Source of the DNA: JAXDJH01 sp034663635
GTDB lineage: Bacteria; Actinomycetota; CADDZG01; WHSQ01
Direction of reading: 5' to 3'
Assembly (NCBI GenBank): GCA_034663635.1
Contig: JAXDJH010000025.1
Coordinates: forward strand, 52,484-116,483
DNA length: 64,000 nucleotides
In this document: one piece after another, positions 1 through 8,615 of the stretch
Numbering within the stretch: position 1 is the first letter of the stretch
Layout: each line of letters starts with the position of its first letter
Translations under genes and position numbers: made by a program
The notes under the pieces: generated by a model
Seen by the model: the letters and a program-made list of their open reading frames with translations, nothing else
Told to the model about the DNA's origin: nothing
The model's database searches: none

Positions 1-938
1 GTGTCGTCGGAAACATTGAGGGTTCCCTCGTCGTCTGAAGCGCCGACCGTGATGACGTAAGGATCGTCGGCGGGTTTCAGGACGGTGCGGGAATCCGGTC
101 CGGAGTTGCCCGCGGAAACCACCACGACGATCCCCGACTTCCACGCCTTCTGGACCGCGTAGTTAAGCGGAGAAAGGAGATAGCTCTGCGATGAGTCGGT
201 GCCAAGAGACATGTTCAGGACCCGGATGTTGTAAGCGCCGCGATTCGCGACGACCCACTGGATCCCAGCGAGAACGTTCGAAACGTCTGCGGCTCCATCG
301 AACCCGGCGAGCTTGACGGCGATGATGTTCGCGTCCGGCGCAGCGCCGGTGTGTGCGCCGCCCGACGAGGTCCCGTCGCCTGCGATCAAGCCGGCCATGA
401 AGGTGCCGTGACCAAAGGTGTCGGCACATTCGGCCGCAGTTCCGCGCTCTTGCGAGAAGTCCTCACAGTGGGTGACGCGACCCGCGAGGTCGGGGTGTGC
501 CGCGTAAACGCCGGTATCCAGAACGGCGACGCCGACGCCGGCTCCTGTGACACCTTCGTCCCACAGGCTCTTGGAGTTGGTCAGGTTGCCGATCCGCTGA
601 GAACTGAGTGAATAGTCGTCGCCCGTTGCATTGAAGTCGACCCGCCCATCGCGAGTGATACTGCGGACGCCCGCCTGTGACGAGAGCTCGTCGAGACGAT
701 CTGCCGGAACGTTCGCCAGAACGCCGTCGATGATCGAAAGGTCTTGGGTCTCGCGGCCCCCAACGGACCGGACCGCATCACGCGCGTCCGAAGTCGTCCA
801 ACCCTGGACGATCACGGAGACGCGGCGGGAAAGCTCTTGAGCTGCCTGTGGCGAGCCGGCAAGGGAAAGGAGAAGCGTTGCTGCCAGCGCCAAACTGATG
901 AAGATCCGCTGGTCGATCCGTCGAGTCGTTGCCGTCAT
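1..938 (-). CDS. Secreted subtilisin-family serine protease (S8), C-terminus outside window
   Basis: The reading frame opens with ATG at 938 and runs off the left edge, so 312 N-terminal residues are visible. Residues 12-33 form a hydrophobic Sec-type signal peptide ending near SPQAAQ. Residues 38-100 look like an inhibitor-I9-type propeptide. The catalytic domain starts near 125. Asp141 lies in AVLDTGV, His177 in FGHGTFMAG and the oxyanion Asn278 in SAGNSG, the standard order of the S8 family; the catalytic Ser (GTS motif) would lie beyond the window. A GAAAGG element 7-10 bases upstream of ATG serves as ribosome binding site. It is probably an exported, self-processing protease. Its upstream leader is long and structured (see separate entry). 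Confidence in the family is very high; substrate unknown. Confidence 0.93.
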   Translation of the reverse strand, partial: MTATTRRIDQRIFISLALAATLLLSLAGSPQAAQELSRRVSVIVQGWTTSDARDAVRSVGGRETQDLSIIDGVLANVPADRLDELSSQAGVRSITRDGRVDFNATGDDYSLSSQRIGNLTNSKSLWDEGVTGAGVGVAVLDTGVYAAHPDLAGRVTHCEDFSQERGTAAECADTFGHGTFMAGLIAGDGTSSGGAHTGAAPDANIIAVKLAGFDGAADVSNVLAGIQWVVANRGAYNIRVLNMSLGTDSSQSYLLSPLNYAVQKAWKSGIVVVVSAGNSGPDSRTVLKPADDPYVITVGASDDEGTLNVSDD

Positions 939-1172
939 CTCAAGTGCCTTTCCGAGGTAGGTTGCCCCGGCCGCCCCGCCCCCAGTGCGTTGGCCACTCC
1001 TTAGGCCTTTTCTTTGCGGCTCTTTTGAATCGGGAAAGCGCCTGGAGAACTAGATACGTAAACGGGATGGAATCGAGGGGCACCACCGTCGCCATGTTTC
1101 GCCACCCGAACGGGTGAGATGTCCAGTTTTGTCGGGTGCGGGATGACTAGTTATGCAAGATGAATGTGCAGG
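939..1172 (-). promoter_or_regulatory. Long structured leader/promoter region of the S8 protease
   Basis: This 234-base gap precedes the protease start; the gene to its right ends at 1173. Read on the minus strand it contains a short CACCCG/CGGGTG hairpin (about 1100-1115), then the string CGCAAAG followed 4 bases later by GGCCTAAGG (about 1000-1020), then a G-rich stretch and GCAACC. The last part recalls the 3' half of c-di-GMP-I (GEMM) riboswitches, but the conserved 5' GGCAAACC is absent. I therefore call it only a structured leader of unknown function. Confidence 0.25.
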
Positions 1173-2672
1173 TCAGGCCGCGCGGCCCCGCCTTAGAACC
1201 CTCGCCATGATCCGAGCCGGTCTGTTCGAGCTCGGCGGTGCCGGCTTGGAGGCGGCACGTATCGGCTCGTCGCCTGGAGGCGCGAAGAAATCGTTGAACC
1301 TCCGGCCGAGCTCGACATCTCCTTTGATCCTCAGCTTCCCGAGAAGGAGGGCTTCATCGCCCGTGCACCGGCCCGAGCTCATCGCGGCCCAGTCGCGGGC
1401 CGCCATCTCGTAGACCACATCCGGGGCGCGATCGCCCTCGCCTACGGAGACCCGGCAGTCACCGTCTCTGATCGCGACGGTGAAAGTGCCGCCGCCCGGC
1501 CCACTGAGGTCGAACTCGTAAACCGCGTCGATATCGCGCGAAGCCTCCGGGAGAAACGCGAGATAGAGCATCATCATCGAAAGGCCGGGCGCCATCTTCG
1601 GCACCGCCTTATCGAGGCCACGCAGCACAGACATCATCATCCTCTGACGGAAGCCGGTCGCGTTCAGTCCCCCACCCGGAGGGGGCCATGGCGCATCGAT
1701 CGGCGCGACATACACGTCGACGAGAGGCATCGGCGCGCCGATAGCCCGCATCTTCTTCTCGAGCTGGACGCCGCCGTAGTTGAAGAGATCTCCCAGCGAG
1801 TATCCGAACGCAGACGTGTAAGTGACATCCCCACGCGGCGGTTGGTAGAGGGCCGTGCCGAGACGGAGCGCCTCGCGGAGACCTTCATGGATCGGATCGA
1901 TCAATGAAGGGTCGTCGTCCAGGAGGTCGCGGATCACGCGAGCGCCGAAAGAGACGTGACGAGACTCATCGCGGGCAACCGCGGTAAATCCTGCTCTGAA
2001 TCCCGGGAGGATCTGATTGTTGCGGGCCCAGGCAAGAATGAACTTTTGGCCGGTGAGAGCGAGGACCCCTTCGATGACGATGTGGTAGACGGCCATCGCC
2101 TTCGCGAACCGCCGGATGTCGTCGGGGTTGTCACGAAGATCCGACGTGATGTCTTCGAGATACTCGTCGAAAAGTGGAGCGAAGCCGGGCCCCACCCATT
2201 GCCGTGACGACCGAAGACGCTGACCTAGTTCAGCGTCGCCCGCGGCGACCACCTCCTGGAACCAGCGATCGAAGAAGATCGCGTGACGCGATTCATCCAC
2301 GCACTGGGTGGTCAGGAAGATCTTCTGCTCCAGTTTGGGGGCAGCCCTCACATAGGGGGTGAGCGTGGCAGCCACGCGCTGCTCGGCGACGTAGAACGCC
2401 GCCAGCGTCCACAACAGTCTCTCTTTCGTGTGGTCGTCGAGGGCGAGCCAGTCCGCTCGATCCTGGGAGAAGTCGAGTTCCGAGACGCTCCAGTTCAGGC
2501 GCTCCCAGCGCAGATAGAGGTCCCTGTAGCTGGGCATCTTCCGGGCGATCGACTCGTTGAGGTGATCGAGGATCGAGTCCGGATCGACGTCCGCGAGCTC
2601 GCGAAGATCTCGCGTGTCTTCGGTCAGGACCACATCCGCCTCCGTTCGATCGGCAGGCTCTGATGATTGCAT
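1173..2672 (-). CDS. R2-like ferritin-fold diiron protein fused to SCP2-type sterol-carrier domain
   Basis: 499 residues from ATG at 2672. Residues 30-330 match the ribonucleotide reductase R2/R2-like ferritin fold. Candidate metal ligands are Glu97 (VAEQR), Glu127 and His130 (DESRH), Glu201 (VIEG), and Glu236 and His239 (second DESRH), the six carboxylate/His ligands expected of a dinuclear site. No Cys-rich or C-terminal R1-docking peptide is seen, and no nrdA lies nearby, so it may be a ligand-binding oxidase rather than a working RNR subunit. Residues about 390-480 (WAAMSSGRCTGDEALLLGKLRIKGD) resemble the SCP2/sterol-carrier fold, a lipid-binding module. The start is placed at 2672 because upstream codons overlap the divergent gene and look non-coding; no good Shine-Dalgarno is present, so the mRNA may be leaderless. 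Function unknown; oxidation of a hydrophobic substrate is an inference. Confidence 0.75.
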   Translation of the reverse strand: MQSSEPADRTEADVVLTEDTRDLRELADVDPDSILDHLNESIARKMPSYRDLYLRWERLNWSVSELDFSQDRADWLALDDHTKERLLWTLAAFYVAEQRVAATLTPYVRAAPKLEQKIFLTTQCVDESRHAIFFDRWFQEVVAAGDAELGQRLRSSRQWVGPGFAPLFDEYLEDITSDLRDNPDDIRRFAKAMAVYHIVIEGVLALTGQKFILAWARNNQILPGFRAGFTAVARDESRHVSFGARVIRDLLDDDPSLIDPIHEGLREALRLGTALYQPPRGDVTYTSAFGYSLGDLFNYGGVQLEKKMRAIGAPMPLVDVYVAPIDAPWPPPGGGLNATGFRQRMMMSVLRGLDKAVPKMAPGLSMMMLYLAFLPEASRDIDAVYEFDLSGPGGGTFTVAIRDGDCRVSVGEGDRAPDVVYEMAARDWAAMSSGRCTGDEALLLGKLRIKGDVELGRRFNDFFAPPGDEPIRAASKPAPPSSNRPARIMARVLRRGRAA

Positions 2673-2676
2673 AGCG

Positions 2677-3597
2677 ATGATGGACGCCCGACCCCGCATG
2701 CCGCTAGGACGATGGCCCACGCCCATCCGGCGCGCCGAAAAACTGTCGGACGCGTTGGGGGCCGAGGTCTGGATGAAGCTCGAAGAGGACTGCGGAGCGT
2801 GGGGCGGCAACAAGGTTCGGAAGCTCGAGTACATCCTCGCGGCTGCACGCGCCTCGGGAGTCGGCAGCTTCAGTGCGTGGGGGGTGGGAACGTCGAACTG
2901 GACCAGCGCGCTGGCGCTGCATGGTGTGCGCCAGGGCTTCCCGGTGAGGCTCTACCTCTGGGGGGATCCACCGGAGGACTACCGCCGGCTCTACGACGCG
3001 GTCGGAGCCGAAGTGATCTCGATCGGCCAGATGAAACTCTCCGTCGGCTTGGCCTACGGACTGATCCGGCCTCGACGGAGCGACGAGTTGGTCCTGCCTC
3101 CCGGAGGGAGCAGCCCCGAGGGCGACGCCGGATCGATCCACGCGGGCGAGGAGATCGCGGATGCTGTATCTGCAGGTCAGATGCCTCGGCCTCGGGCCGT
3201 TTTCGTGCCGCTCGGAACGTGCGGAACATCCGCAGGTTTAGCGGCAGGCATGGCGGCGCGGGGTCTCGATGTGCCGGTTGTGGCAGCGAAGGTCGCAGCT
3301 CTTCCCTACGGGAACGTTCCCCTAGCGCGACGAAGGGCGAAGCGCCTTCTCGGCGACGGATCTACGCCGCCCATCATCGAGGACAAACGGTTCTTCGCGC
3401 CGGGCTACGGGTTGCCGAACGATGCTTCGATGGAGGCTCAGGAACTTGCGAGGCTCGATGGATTCGAGCTTGATGGTACGTATGCGGCGAAAGCTTTCGC
3501 TTCTTTGATCGCTCACGCACGCTCCGGTCGGGCCGGGCCCTACCTCTTCGTCTTGACCTCACCCGGCCCCCCGCCGATCGATCCCCTAGCGGCCTAA
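2677..3597 (+). CDS. PLP-dependent D-cysteine desulfhydrase / ACC deaminase family enzyme
   Basis: 306 residues from ATG 2677 (a second ATG follows at 2680). It is a fold-type II PLP enzyme. The N-terminal LGRWPTPI and the PLP-lysine motif GGNKVRKLEY (Lys46) are diagnostic of the D-cysteine desulfhydrase/1-aminocyclopropane-1-carboxylate deaminase family. A phosphate-binding segment LGTCGTSAGL follows near residue 180. Family members convert D-cysteine to pyruvate, sulfide and ammonia, or deaminate related amino acids; the exact substrate cannot be read from sequence. Its start lies 4 bases from the start of the divergent R2-like gene, so the two promoters must overlap the opposite coding region or the transcripts are leaderless. 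It converges on, and overlaps by 12 bases, the next minus-strand gene. Confidence 0.85.
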   Translation: MMDARPRMPLGRWPTPIRRAEKLSDALGAEVWMKLEEDCGAWGGNKVRKLEYILAAARASGVGSFSAWGVGTSNWTSALALHGVRQGFPVRLYLWGDPPEDYRRLYDAVGAEVISIGQMKLSVGLAYGLIRPRRSDELVLPPGGSSPEGDAGSIHAGEEIADAVSAGQMPRPRAVFVPLGTCGTSAGLAAGMAARGLDVPVVAAKVAALPYGNVPLARRRAKRLLGDGSTPPIIEDKRFFAPGYGLPNDASMEAQELARLDGFELDGTYAAKAFASLIAHARSGRAGPYLFVLTSPGPPPIDPLAA

Positions 3598-3981
3598 CTC
3601 CCGATCCCGCGCGGCAAGTTCGAAAGGGTTGTCGGCGTAAATATGCCCGCCTCTCAGACGAACCCAAAGCGACGCTAATAAGTAAACCGGCACGAACAGA
3701 GGGCCCCACTTCTCGTACTGCGCAACGTGGGCGAGCTCGTGTTTCATCGTGTCCGGGTCGAGCTCGTCGACGGCCAGAACGACGTGCCCGAAAGTGATCG
3801 CCCTGTAGCGCCAGCCCAATCGGCGAGGCCACGATGCTCCTTCGGCAAGGACGACGCCATGCGTGACGTACCTCTTCCGAAAGAGCGCGCTAAGAAACAG
3901 CCCGACCAGACTCCAAGGCCCGGCCCATACGTAGCTCAGCGCACGGCGCATGAACCTAGAGAGGAACGTCTGAGAGAACAA
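3586..3981 (-). CDS. Small membrane-associated protein with HELAH zinc-metallopeptidase motif
   Basis: 131 residues. Two hydrophobic stretches (about 13-33 and 91-108) flank a central MKHELAHVAQYEKWG segment. HExxH is the zinc-binding motif of gluzincin-type metallopeptidases; a nearby acidic third ligand could be the Glu in NPFELAAR near the C-terminus. The protein is far shorter than typical peptidases, so it may be a minimal or regulatory HExxH protein. Its start overlaps the end of the upstream aldehyde dehydrogenase by 26 bases, so it is probably co-transcribed as the last gene of that unit. No specific family name can be assigned with confidence. Confidence 0.65.
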   Translation of the reverse strand: MFSQTFLSRFMRRALSYVWAGPWSLVGLFLSALFRKRYVTHGVVLAEGASWPRRLGWRYRAITFGHVVLAVDELDPDTMKHELAHVAQYEKWGPLFVPVYLLASLWVRLRGGHIYADNPFELAARDRELGR

Positions 3982-5386
3982 GCACCTTTGGTTCGGTCAT
4001 CTCGGCCATCGCATAACGCAAGCCCTCGCGGCCGACACCCGAGTCCTTGGTTCCTCCGTAAGGCATCTGATCGGCGCGGAACGCGCTCACGTCGTTCACG
4101 ATCACTCCGCCCACTTCCATGTCGCGATGCGCCTGCCAGATGCGACCGATGTCACGTGTGAACACGCCACCCTGGAGTCCGTAGTTCGTCTCGTTCGCGA
4201 GAGCGATGGCCTCCTCGAAGGTGTCATAGGTCTCGAATGTCGTTACGGGGCCGAAGATCTCCTCCTGTCGCACCTTCATGTCGCGCCGCGTCTTAGACAG
4301 CACGGTCGGGTGATACAGAGGATCCTCTCGCTTCCCACCAACCAGAATCTCAGCGCCTCCTTGAACCGCTTCGTCCACCCACGACGAAACCTTCTCCAAC
4401 GAGGCGTGGTCGATAAGAGGACCGACGTCCGTGTCCGGATCCATGGGGTCGCCGACTTTCAACTTGCCGACTTCGTCGATCAGCTTCTGTTTGAACTCCT
4501 CTGCGATGTCGTTCTGCGCGAACACCCGCTGAACCGAGATGCACGACTGACCGGCTTGGTAGTAACCGCCGAATGCGATCCGTTGCGCGGCTTTGTCGAG
4601 ATCTCCATCGGAATGGACGATCACGCCGGCATTCCCGCCGAGCTCGAGCGTTACGGCTTTCTTCGGGTCGGCTTTCTTGAGATCCCAGCCGACCTGGGAC
4701 GACCCGGTGAACGAGATCTTCTTGAACCGGTCGTCACGCGCAAACTCGCCGGCTTCCTTTCCACCGATCGGCAACACCGACAACATCCCCGCAGGGAGAT
4801 CGGTTTCAGAAAAGAGCTCGGCCAAGAAAAGCGCGCCGAGCGGAGTCTTGGTGGCGGGTTTTATGACGATCGGACAACCGACCGCCAGCGACGGCGCCAT
4901 CTTGTGCGCAACCAGATTGACCGGAAAATTGAACGGGGTGATGGCGAGCACGGGCCCTAAAGGGAACCGTCTGATGATCGCCACACGGGAGCCCAGCGAT
5001 GCCTCTGTGTCCAGCCTCATCACATCGCCGTCGAAATGCCTGATCTCTTCCGCGGCCCATCGGAACGTGGACGCGGCGCGGGCGGCTTCCACCTTCGCCC
5101 ACTTGAGAGGCTTGCCGCCTTCCCGAGCGATGATCTCGGCAACTTCATCGGCCCGCTCGATGATCCCGTTCGAGATGTGCATGAGGGCTTCCGCTCGAAC
5201 GTGTACCGGCAGCTTGCGCGTCTGTTCGAAGGCTTCATGGGCTGCCTTGACAGCAGTTTCGACATCGGCGGGCGACGGCTTTCCGACCTGCGCGACGACG
5301 GAATCGTCCCAGGGGGCCGTCACGTCGAACGCGTCGCTCCCCTGGATCCATTCACCTGCGACGAGATACGACTTGACGTTAGACAC
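3956..5386 (-). CDS. Aldehyde dehydrogenase, NAD(P)-dependent (lactaldehyde/GAPN-like subgroup)
   Basis: 476 residues from GTG 5386, chosen because GGGAG lies 5 bases upstream and the protein then begins MSNVKSYLVAGEW, the normal ALDH N-terminus. Catalytic residues are in place: Asn153 (PFNFP), Glu248 (LELGGN) and nucleophile Cys282 in QSCISVQR. The CISVQR context is typical of lactaldehyde, non-phosphorylating glyceraldehyde-3-phosphate and related aldehyde dehydrogenases rather than betaine-aldehyde enzymes. It follows the aminobutyraldehyde-type dehydrogenase by 11 bases. Within this amine locus it may oxidise a second aldehyde such as succinate semialdehyde; that is inferred from position only. 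Confidence 0.9.
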   Translation of the reverse strand: MSNVKSYLVAGEWIQGSDAFDVTAPWDDSVVAQVGKPSPADVETAVKAAHEAFEQTRKLPVHVRAEALMHISNGIIERADEVAEIIAREGGKPLKWAKVEAARAASTFRWAAEEIRHFDGDVMRLDTEASLGSRVAIIRRFPLGPVLAITPFNFPVNLVAHKMAPSLAVGCPIVIKPATKTPLGALFLAELFSETDLPAGMLSVLPIGGKEAGEFARDDRFKKISFTGSSQVGWDLKKADPKKAVTLELGGNAGVIVHSDGDLDKAAQRIAFGGYYQAGQSCISVQRVFAQNDIAEEFKQKLIDEVGKLKVGDPMDPDTDVGPLIDHASLEKVSSWVDEAVQGGAEILVGGKREDPLYHPTVLSKTRRDMKVRQEEIFGPVTTFETYDTFEEAIALANETNYGLQGGVFTRDIGRIWQAHRDMEVGGVIVNDVSAFRADQMPYGGTKDSGVGREGLRYAMAEMTEPKVLVLSDVPL

Positions 5387-5397
5387 GGTTGGCTCCC

Positions 5398-6831
5398 TTA
5401 GGCGTCGATGTTGCTCATCACGTGCTTGATCCGCGTGTAGTCCTCGAATCCGTACATGGATAGATCTTTCCCGTAACCGGAATGCTTGAAGCCTCCATGC
5501 GGCATCTCCGCAACCAGGGGGATATGGGTGTTGATCCAGACACAACCGAAGTCGAGGCGCTTCGCCATCCGCATCGCCCTGCCGTGATCCTTCGTCCAGA
5601 CGCTCGAGGCCAATCCGTACTCGACTCCGTTGGCCCATTGGACGGCTTTGTCCTCGTCATCGAACCGTTGCATCGTGATGACGGGACCGAAGATCTCTTG
5701 TTGGACGAGGTCGTCTGTCTGTTGCAACCCCTCGATCACGGTTGGCTCGAAGAAGAAGCCGGCCTTGCCTGCAACTCTCGTTCCGCCCGTTACGACTTGA
5801 GCGTGATCGGGAACCTTGCCCATGAACCCCTCGACGCGCTGCAGTTGATTCGCGTTGTTGAGAGGTCCGTAGAGGATGTCCTCGTCGTTAGGAGCACCCG
5901 TCTTCGTTGCTTTGGCCTGGTTCGTGAGCTCGTTGAGGAAGTTGTCGTAGATGCGTGGGCCTGCGAGAACTCGCGTGGCAGCGGTGCAGTCCTGGCCGGC
6001 GTTGAAGTAGCCGGCCATCGCGATCATCTCGGCGGCAGCTTCGACGTCTGCGTCGTCGAACACGATCACGGGCGCTTTGCCGCCGAGTTCGAGGTGCACT
6101 TTCTTCAGGTCGGCGGATGCGGCGCGAGCGACCTCCATCCCCGCCCGCACGCTTCCGGTCAGGGACGCCATGTCCGGTGCCGGATGCGAGATCAGGTTGG
6201 CTCCGGTGTCCCGATCACCACATATGACGTTGAAAACCCCGGGGGGCAGGAACTCCGCCGCGATCTCCGCAAGCATCAAAGTCGAGACGGGCGTCGTGTC
6301 GGAAGGCTTGAGCACAACCGTGTTGCCCGCGGCTATCGCCGGCGCGAACTTCCAAACCGCCATCATCATCGGGTAGTTCCACGGCGTCACCTGCGCGCAT
6401 ACGCCGACCGGCTCCCTGCGGATGAAGGACGTGTGACCGGCCATGTACTCCCCTGCCGAGAGTCCTTGGAGGACCCGAGCACAGCCGGCGAAAAAACGGA
6501 TCTGGTCCACCATCGGCGGTACCTCTTCGTCCATCGTCAACTGATACGGCTTACCCGTGTTCTCGACCTCGGCCCTGACGATCTCCTCTGCACGTTGTTC
6601 GATCGCATCAGCGATCCGAAATAAGGCGAGGCTTCGCTCGGACGGCGTCGTGTCGCGCCATGAATCGAACGCGCGCCGCGCCGCCTGACACGCCGCGTCG
6701 ATATCGACGGGACCCGACAGAGGCATCTCGGCGAATTCCTGGGCCGTGGTGGGATCGATCAGTGGAACCATCCGTCCGTCCGCGGGATCCCTGTACTGAC
6801 CGTCGATGAAGTTCTGGAGCTTGCGCGACAT
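5398..6831 (-). CDS. Gamma-aminobutyraldehyde / betaine-aldehyde-type dehydrogenase
   Basis: 477 residues with the complete ALDH fold. Active-site residues are Asn152 (TPWNYP), Glu248 (LELGGK) and Cys282 (GQDCTAATR). The GQDCTAATR motif and the overall N-terminus (QNFIDGQYRDP) match the 4-aminobutyraldehyde/betaine aldehyde dehydrogenase branch (PatD/PuuC-like), which oxidises aminoaldehydes produced from putrescine or spermidine. A GGAGGGGAC ribosome binding site precedes ATG 6831. It is the first gene of a three-gene minus-strand unit and lies next to a PucR regulator and polyamine transporters, which supports an amine-catabolic role. Exact aldehyde not proven. Confidence 0.88.
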   Translation of the reverse strand: MSRKLQNFIDGQYRDPADGRMVPLIDPTTAQEFAEMPLSGPVDIDAACQAARRAFDSWRDTTPSERSLALFRIADAIEQRAEEIVRAEVENTGKPYQLTMDEEVPPMVDQIRFFAGCARVLQGLSAGEYMAGHTSFIRREPVGVCAQVTPWNYPMMMAVWKFAPAIAAGNTVVLKPSDTTPVSTLMLAEIAAEFLPPGVFNVICGDRDTGANLISHPAPDMASLTGSVRAGMEVARAASADLKKVHLELGGKAPVIVFDDADVEAAAEMIAMAGYFNAGQDCTAATRVLAGPRIYDNFLNELTNQAKATKTGAPNDEDILYGPLNNANQLQRVEGFMGKVPDHAQVVTGGTRVAGKAGFFFEPTVIEGLQQTDDLVQQEIFGPVITMQRFDDEDKAVQWANGVEYGLASSVWTKDHGRAMRMAKRLDFGCVWINTHIPLVAEMPHGGFKHSGYGKDLSMYGFEDYTRIKHVMSNIDA

Positions 6832-6947
6832 GTCCCCTCCCGTTCGCGTTGCGACTCTCGCGTCGATGCTATTGCTGGGAGAAATCAGGGGAAGGTCCTA
6901 CTAGTCCTAGCCTGATAGCGACTTTTATACAGAACGGCCAGTGGCGT
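6832..6947 (-). promoter_or_regulatory. Promoter region of the aldehyde dehydrogenase operon
   Basis: This 116-base gap separates two minus-strand genes. Read towards 6831 it holds an AT-rich TATAAAA block (about 6925-6931, minus strand), a CTAGGACTAGTAGG segment with an ACTAGT palindrome near 6900, and the ribosome binding site at 6833-6840. A transcription start and a PucR operator here are plausible but unproven. Confidence 0.35.
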
Positions 6948-8510
6948 TCAGGTCGATTCGATGAGGTCGAGGGCGCGCAGCGCGAGCCAGATCTCCATCC
7001 GATCCTCCGCCGACGCGAGATCGCGATCGATCAACTCCTGCGCCTGATTGATGCGATAACGCAGGGTGTGGCGGTGGACCCCCAGAGCATCGGCGCCCTC
7101 CTCCCATCGTCCTCCGGCTTGAACGAACGCTCGCACCGACGCGATCAGCTCGGACCCCTTGTCCGAGTCTCGTTCGATGAGGGGGCCGAGTATCGACCGC
7201 ACGAACGTTTCGAGCATCGGACGTGACTGCACGCTGAGGAGGAGCGAATAGGACCCCAGATCCTCGAGCGAGACGACGCGCGGCCCGGGGGGTGCCACGC
7301 TCAGCAATAGCAATGCCGAAGAGTACGAACGCGGCAGGTCCGCCACCGCAACGAGATCTCCTACCGCCGCTCTGACTTCGGCCTCGAGCATGCCTCCGGC
7401 CAGCTGCTCCTCGAAGCGATCGATCAACATCCGCGCCAGAGGGACGGGATCGGGCGAATCGACGATCGCCGTGAGCCTGCCCTCGACGACCGCGACCCGC
7501 GCCGGGCCACTGCTTCGAAGGACCTCTTCCATCGACCAGGCAAGGTCCTCAGCGACGTCTCTATCGAGTGGAGCCCCGGCCATAACGATCGCGGCAACTC
7601 GGCCGGCCGGGACGAATCCCGCAACATCCAAGCGTCGTTCGAGGTCGGGGCCGGTGAGCGACCCGCGCAGAGAATCCGTCAGCATCTCTCCGGTGATCCT
7701 CCGTTCGACTGAGACAACGGCCCGCTGAGCCGCAAGCAGCAATCCGAGGACGGTGGCGGCGTGCCGGAGCACTACCCGTTCCAGCGCATCGATGGGGCCC
7801 CGGCGCCCGAACACGAGGACGCCTTCGGTGTGTTTCCCCGACGTGACAGCGAGCGCGAGTTCCGAGCCTTCCGGCAACAGGACCGAGCTCGTCGTCGGGC
7901 CGCCGCTGTCCCATAGGCCGCGGGGCAAGCGACCCCACACCACATCGGGTGCCGGGGGCGAAAACCCCGCCGCAGCTACGACCTGGCCCGCCGACCCGAA
8001 CAGATAGACCCAACCTGGAGCGATGTCGACCATCTCGTTGAGAACGTCGGCCGGCCCCGAACCGTCGCTGACCAGACGGGCGAGGCGTTCATGGATGTCG
8101 ACGGACATCTGGAGCTCTCGCATCCGCTCCTCGGCCAACTTCATCGACACGGCCTCGGCGATCGCTATGAACGGGACCGGATAGGGCACCTCCAGGATGG
8201 GCAGGCCCTCGCGATCGGCCGCTCGGATAAGGGTTGCCGGCACGGCCTCGAAACCGAAGCCGATGCCGAAGCCGATCCCCGCCGCGTGAGCCTTGACAAG
8301 CTTCCGCACGTACGCCCTCTGATGGGTGGGCGATCCCTTCGGGCCTAGTCCGGTTGTGAGGAGGAACTCGCCGCCGGACAGCCACCGGGTTGGATCCGGC
8401 AGTTCCGACGTATGAGCCCAGCGAACCGCGTTATCAAGTCCGTCACGGCCCGCGACCACCGTGAGTCCCAGCCCTGGGAGGTCGAGCAAGTCCCTAACTG
8501 TGATCGGCAC
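6948..8510 (-). CDS. PucR-family transcriptional regulator of amine/purine catabolism
   Basis: 520 residues from GTG 8510, where GGAG lies 7 bases upstream and the protein begins with the family N-terminus PITVRDLLDLPGL. Residues 1-125 form the PucR ligand-binding domain; a GGDEF-like central region (about 265-390) follows; the C-terminal 55 residues carry the PucR helix-turn-helix (GADALGVHRHTLRYRINQAQEL). Relatives sense purine or amine metabolites and control adjacent catabolic genes. It sits between the aldehyde dehydrogenase unit and the divergent dehydrogenase-aminotransferase-transporter run, so it is the natural candidate regulator of both. An in-frame ATG at 8564 is an alternative start. 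Confidence 0.9.
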   Translation of the reverse strand: MPITVRDLLDLPGLGLTVVAGRDGLDNAVRWAHTSELPDPTRWLSGGEFLLTTGLGPKGSPTHQRAYVRKLVKAHAAGIGFGIGFGFEAVPATLIRAADREGLPILEVPYPVPFIAIAEAVSMKLAEERMRELQMSVDIHERLARLVSDGSGPADVLNEMVDIAPGWVYLFGSAGQVVAAAGFSPPAPDVVWGRLPRGLWDSGGPTTSSVLLPEGSELALAVTSGKHTEGVLVFGRRGPIDALERVVLRHAATVLGLLLAAQRAVVSVERRITGEMLTDSLRGSLTGPDLERRLDVAGFVPAGRVAAIVMAGAPLDRDVAEDLAWSMEEVLRSSGPARVAVVEGRLTAIVDSPDPVPLARMLIDRFEEQLAGGMLEAEVRAAVGDLVAVADLPRSYSSALLLLSVAPPGPRVVSLEDLGSYSLLLSVQSRPMLETFVRSILGPLIERDSDKGSELIASVRAFVQAGGRWEEGADALGVHRHTLRYRINQAQELIDRDLASAEDRMEIWLALRALDLIEST

Positions 8511-8615
8511 GGGCGCTCCGGATGTCGAGTGTTCTCCAGAGTGTACAAAGCAACCGTTTCTCATACGCCTCGCTGCACCTACGGCTGCCCCGGCCAAGCG
8601 GCATAGCGTGACGCC

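Noticed and set aside
5482..6624. Long plus-strand open frame (about 380 codons) opposite the aldehyde dehydrogenase
   Set aside because: It has no family motif and mirrors the codon bias of the true gene on the other strand; the aldehyde dehydrogenase has complete catalytic motifs.
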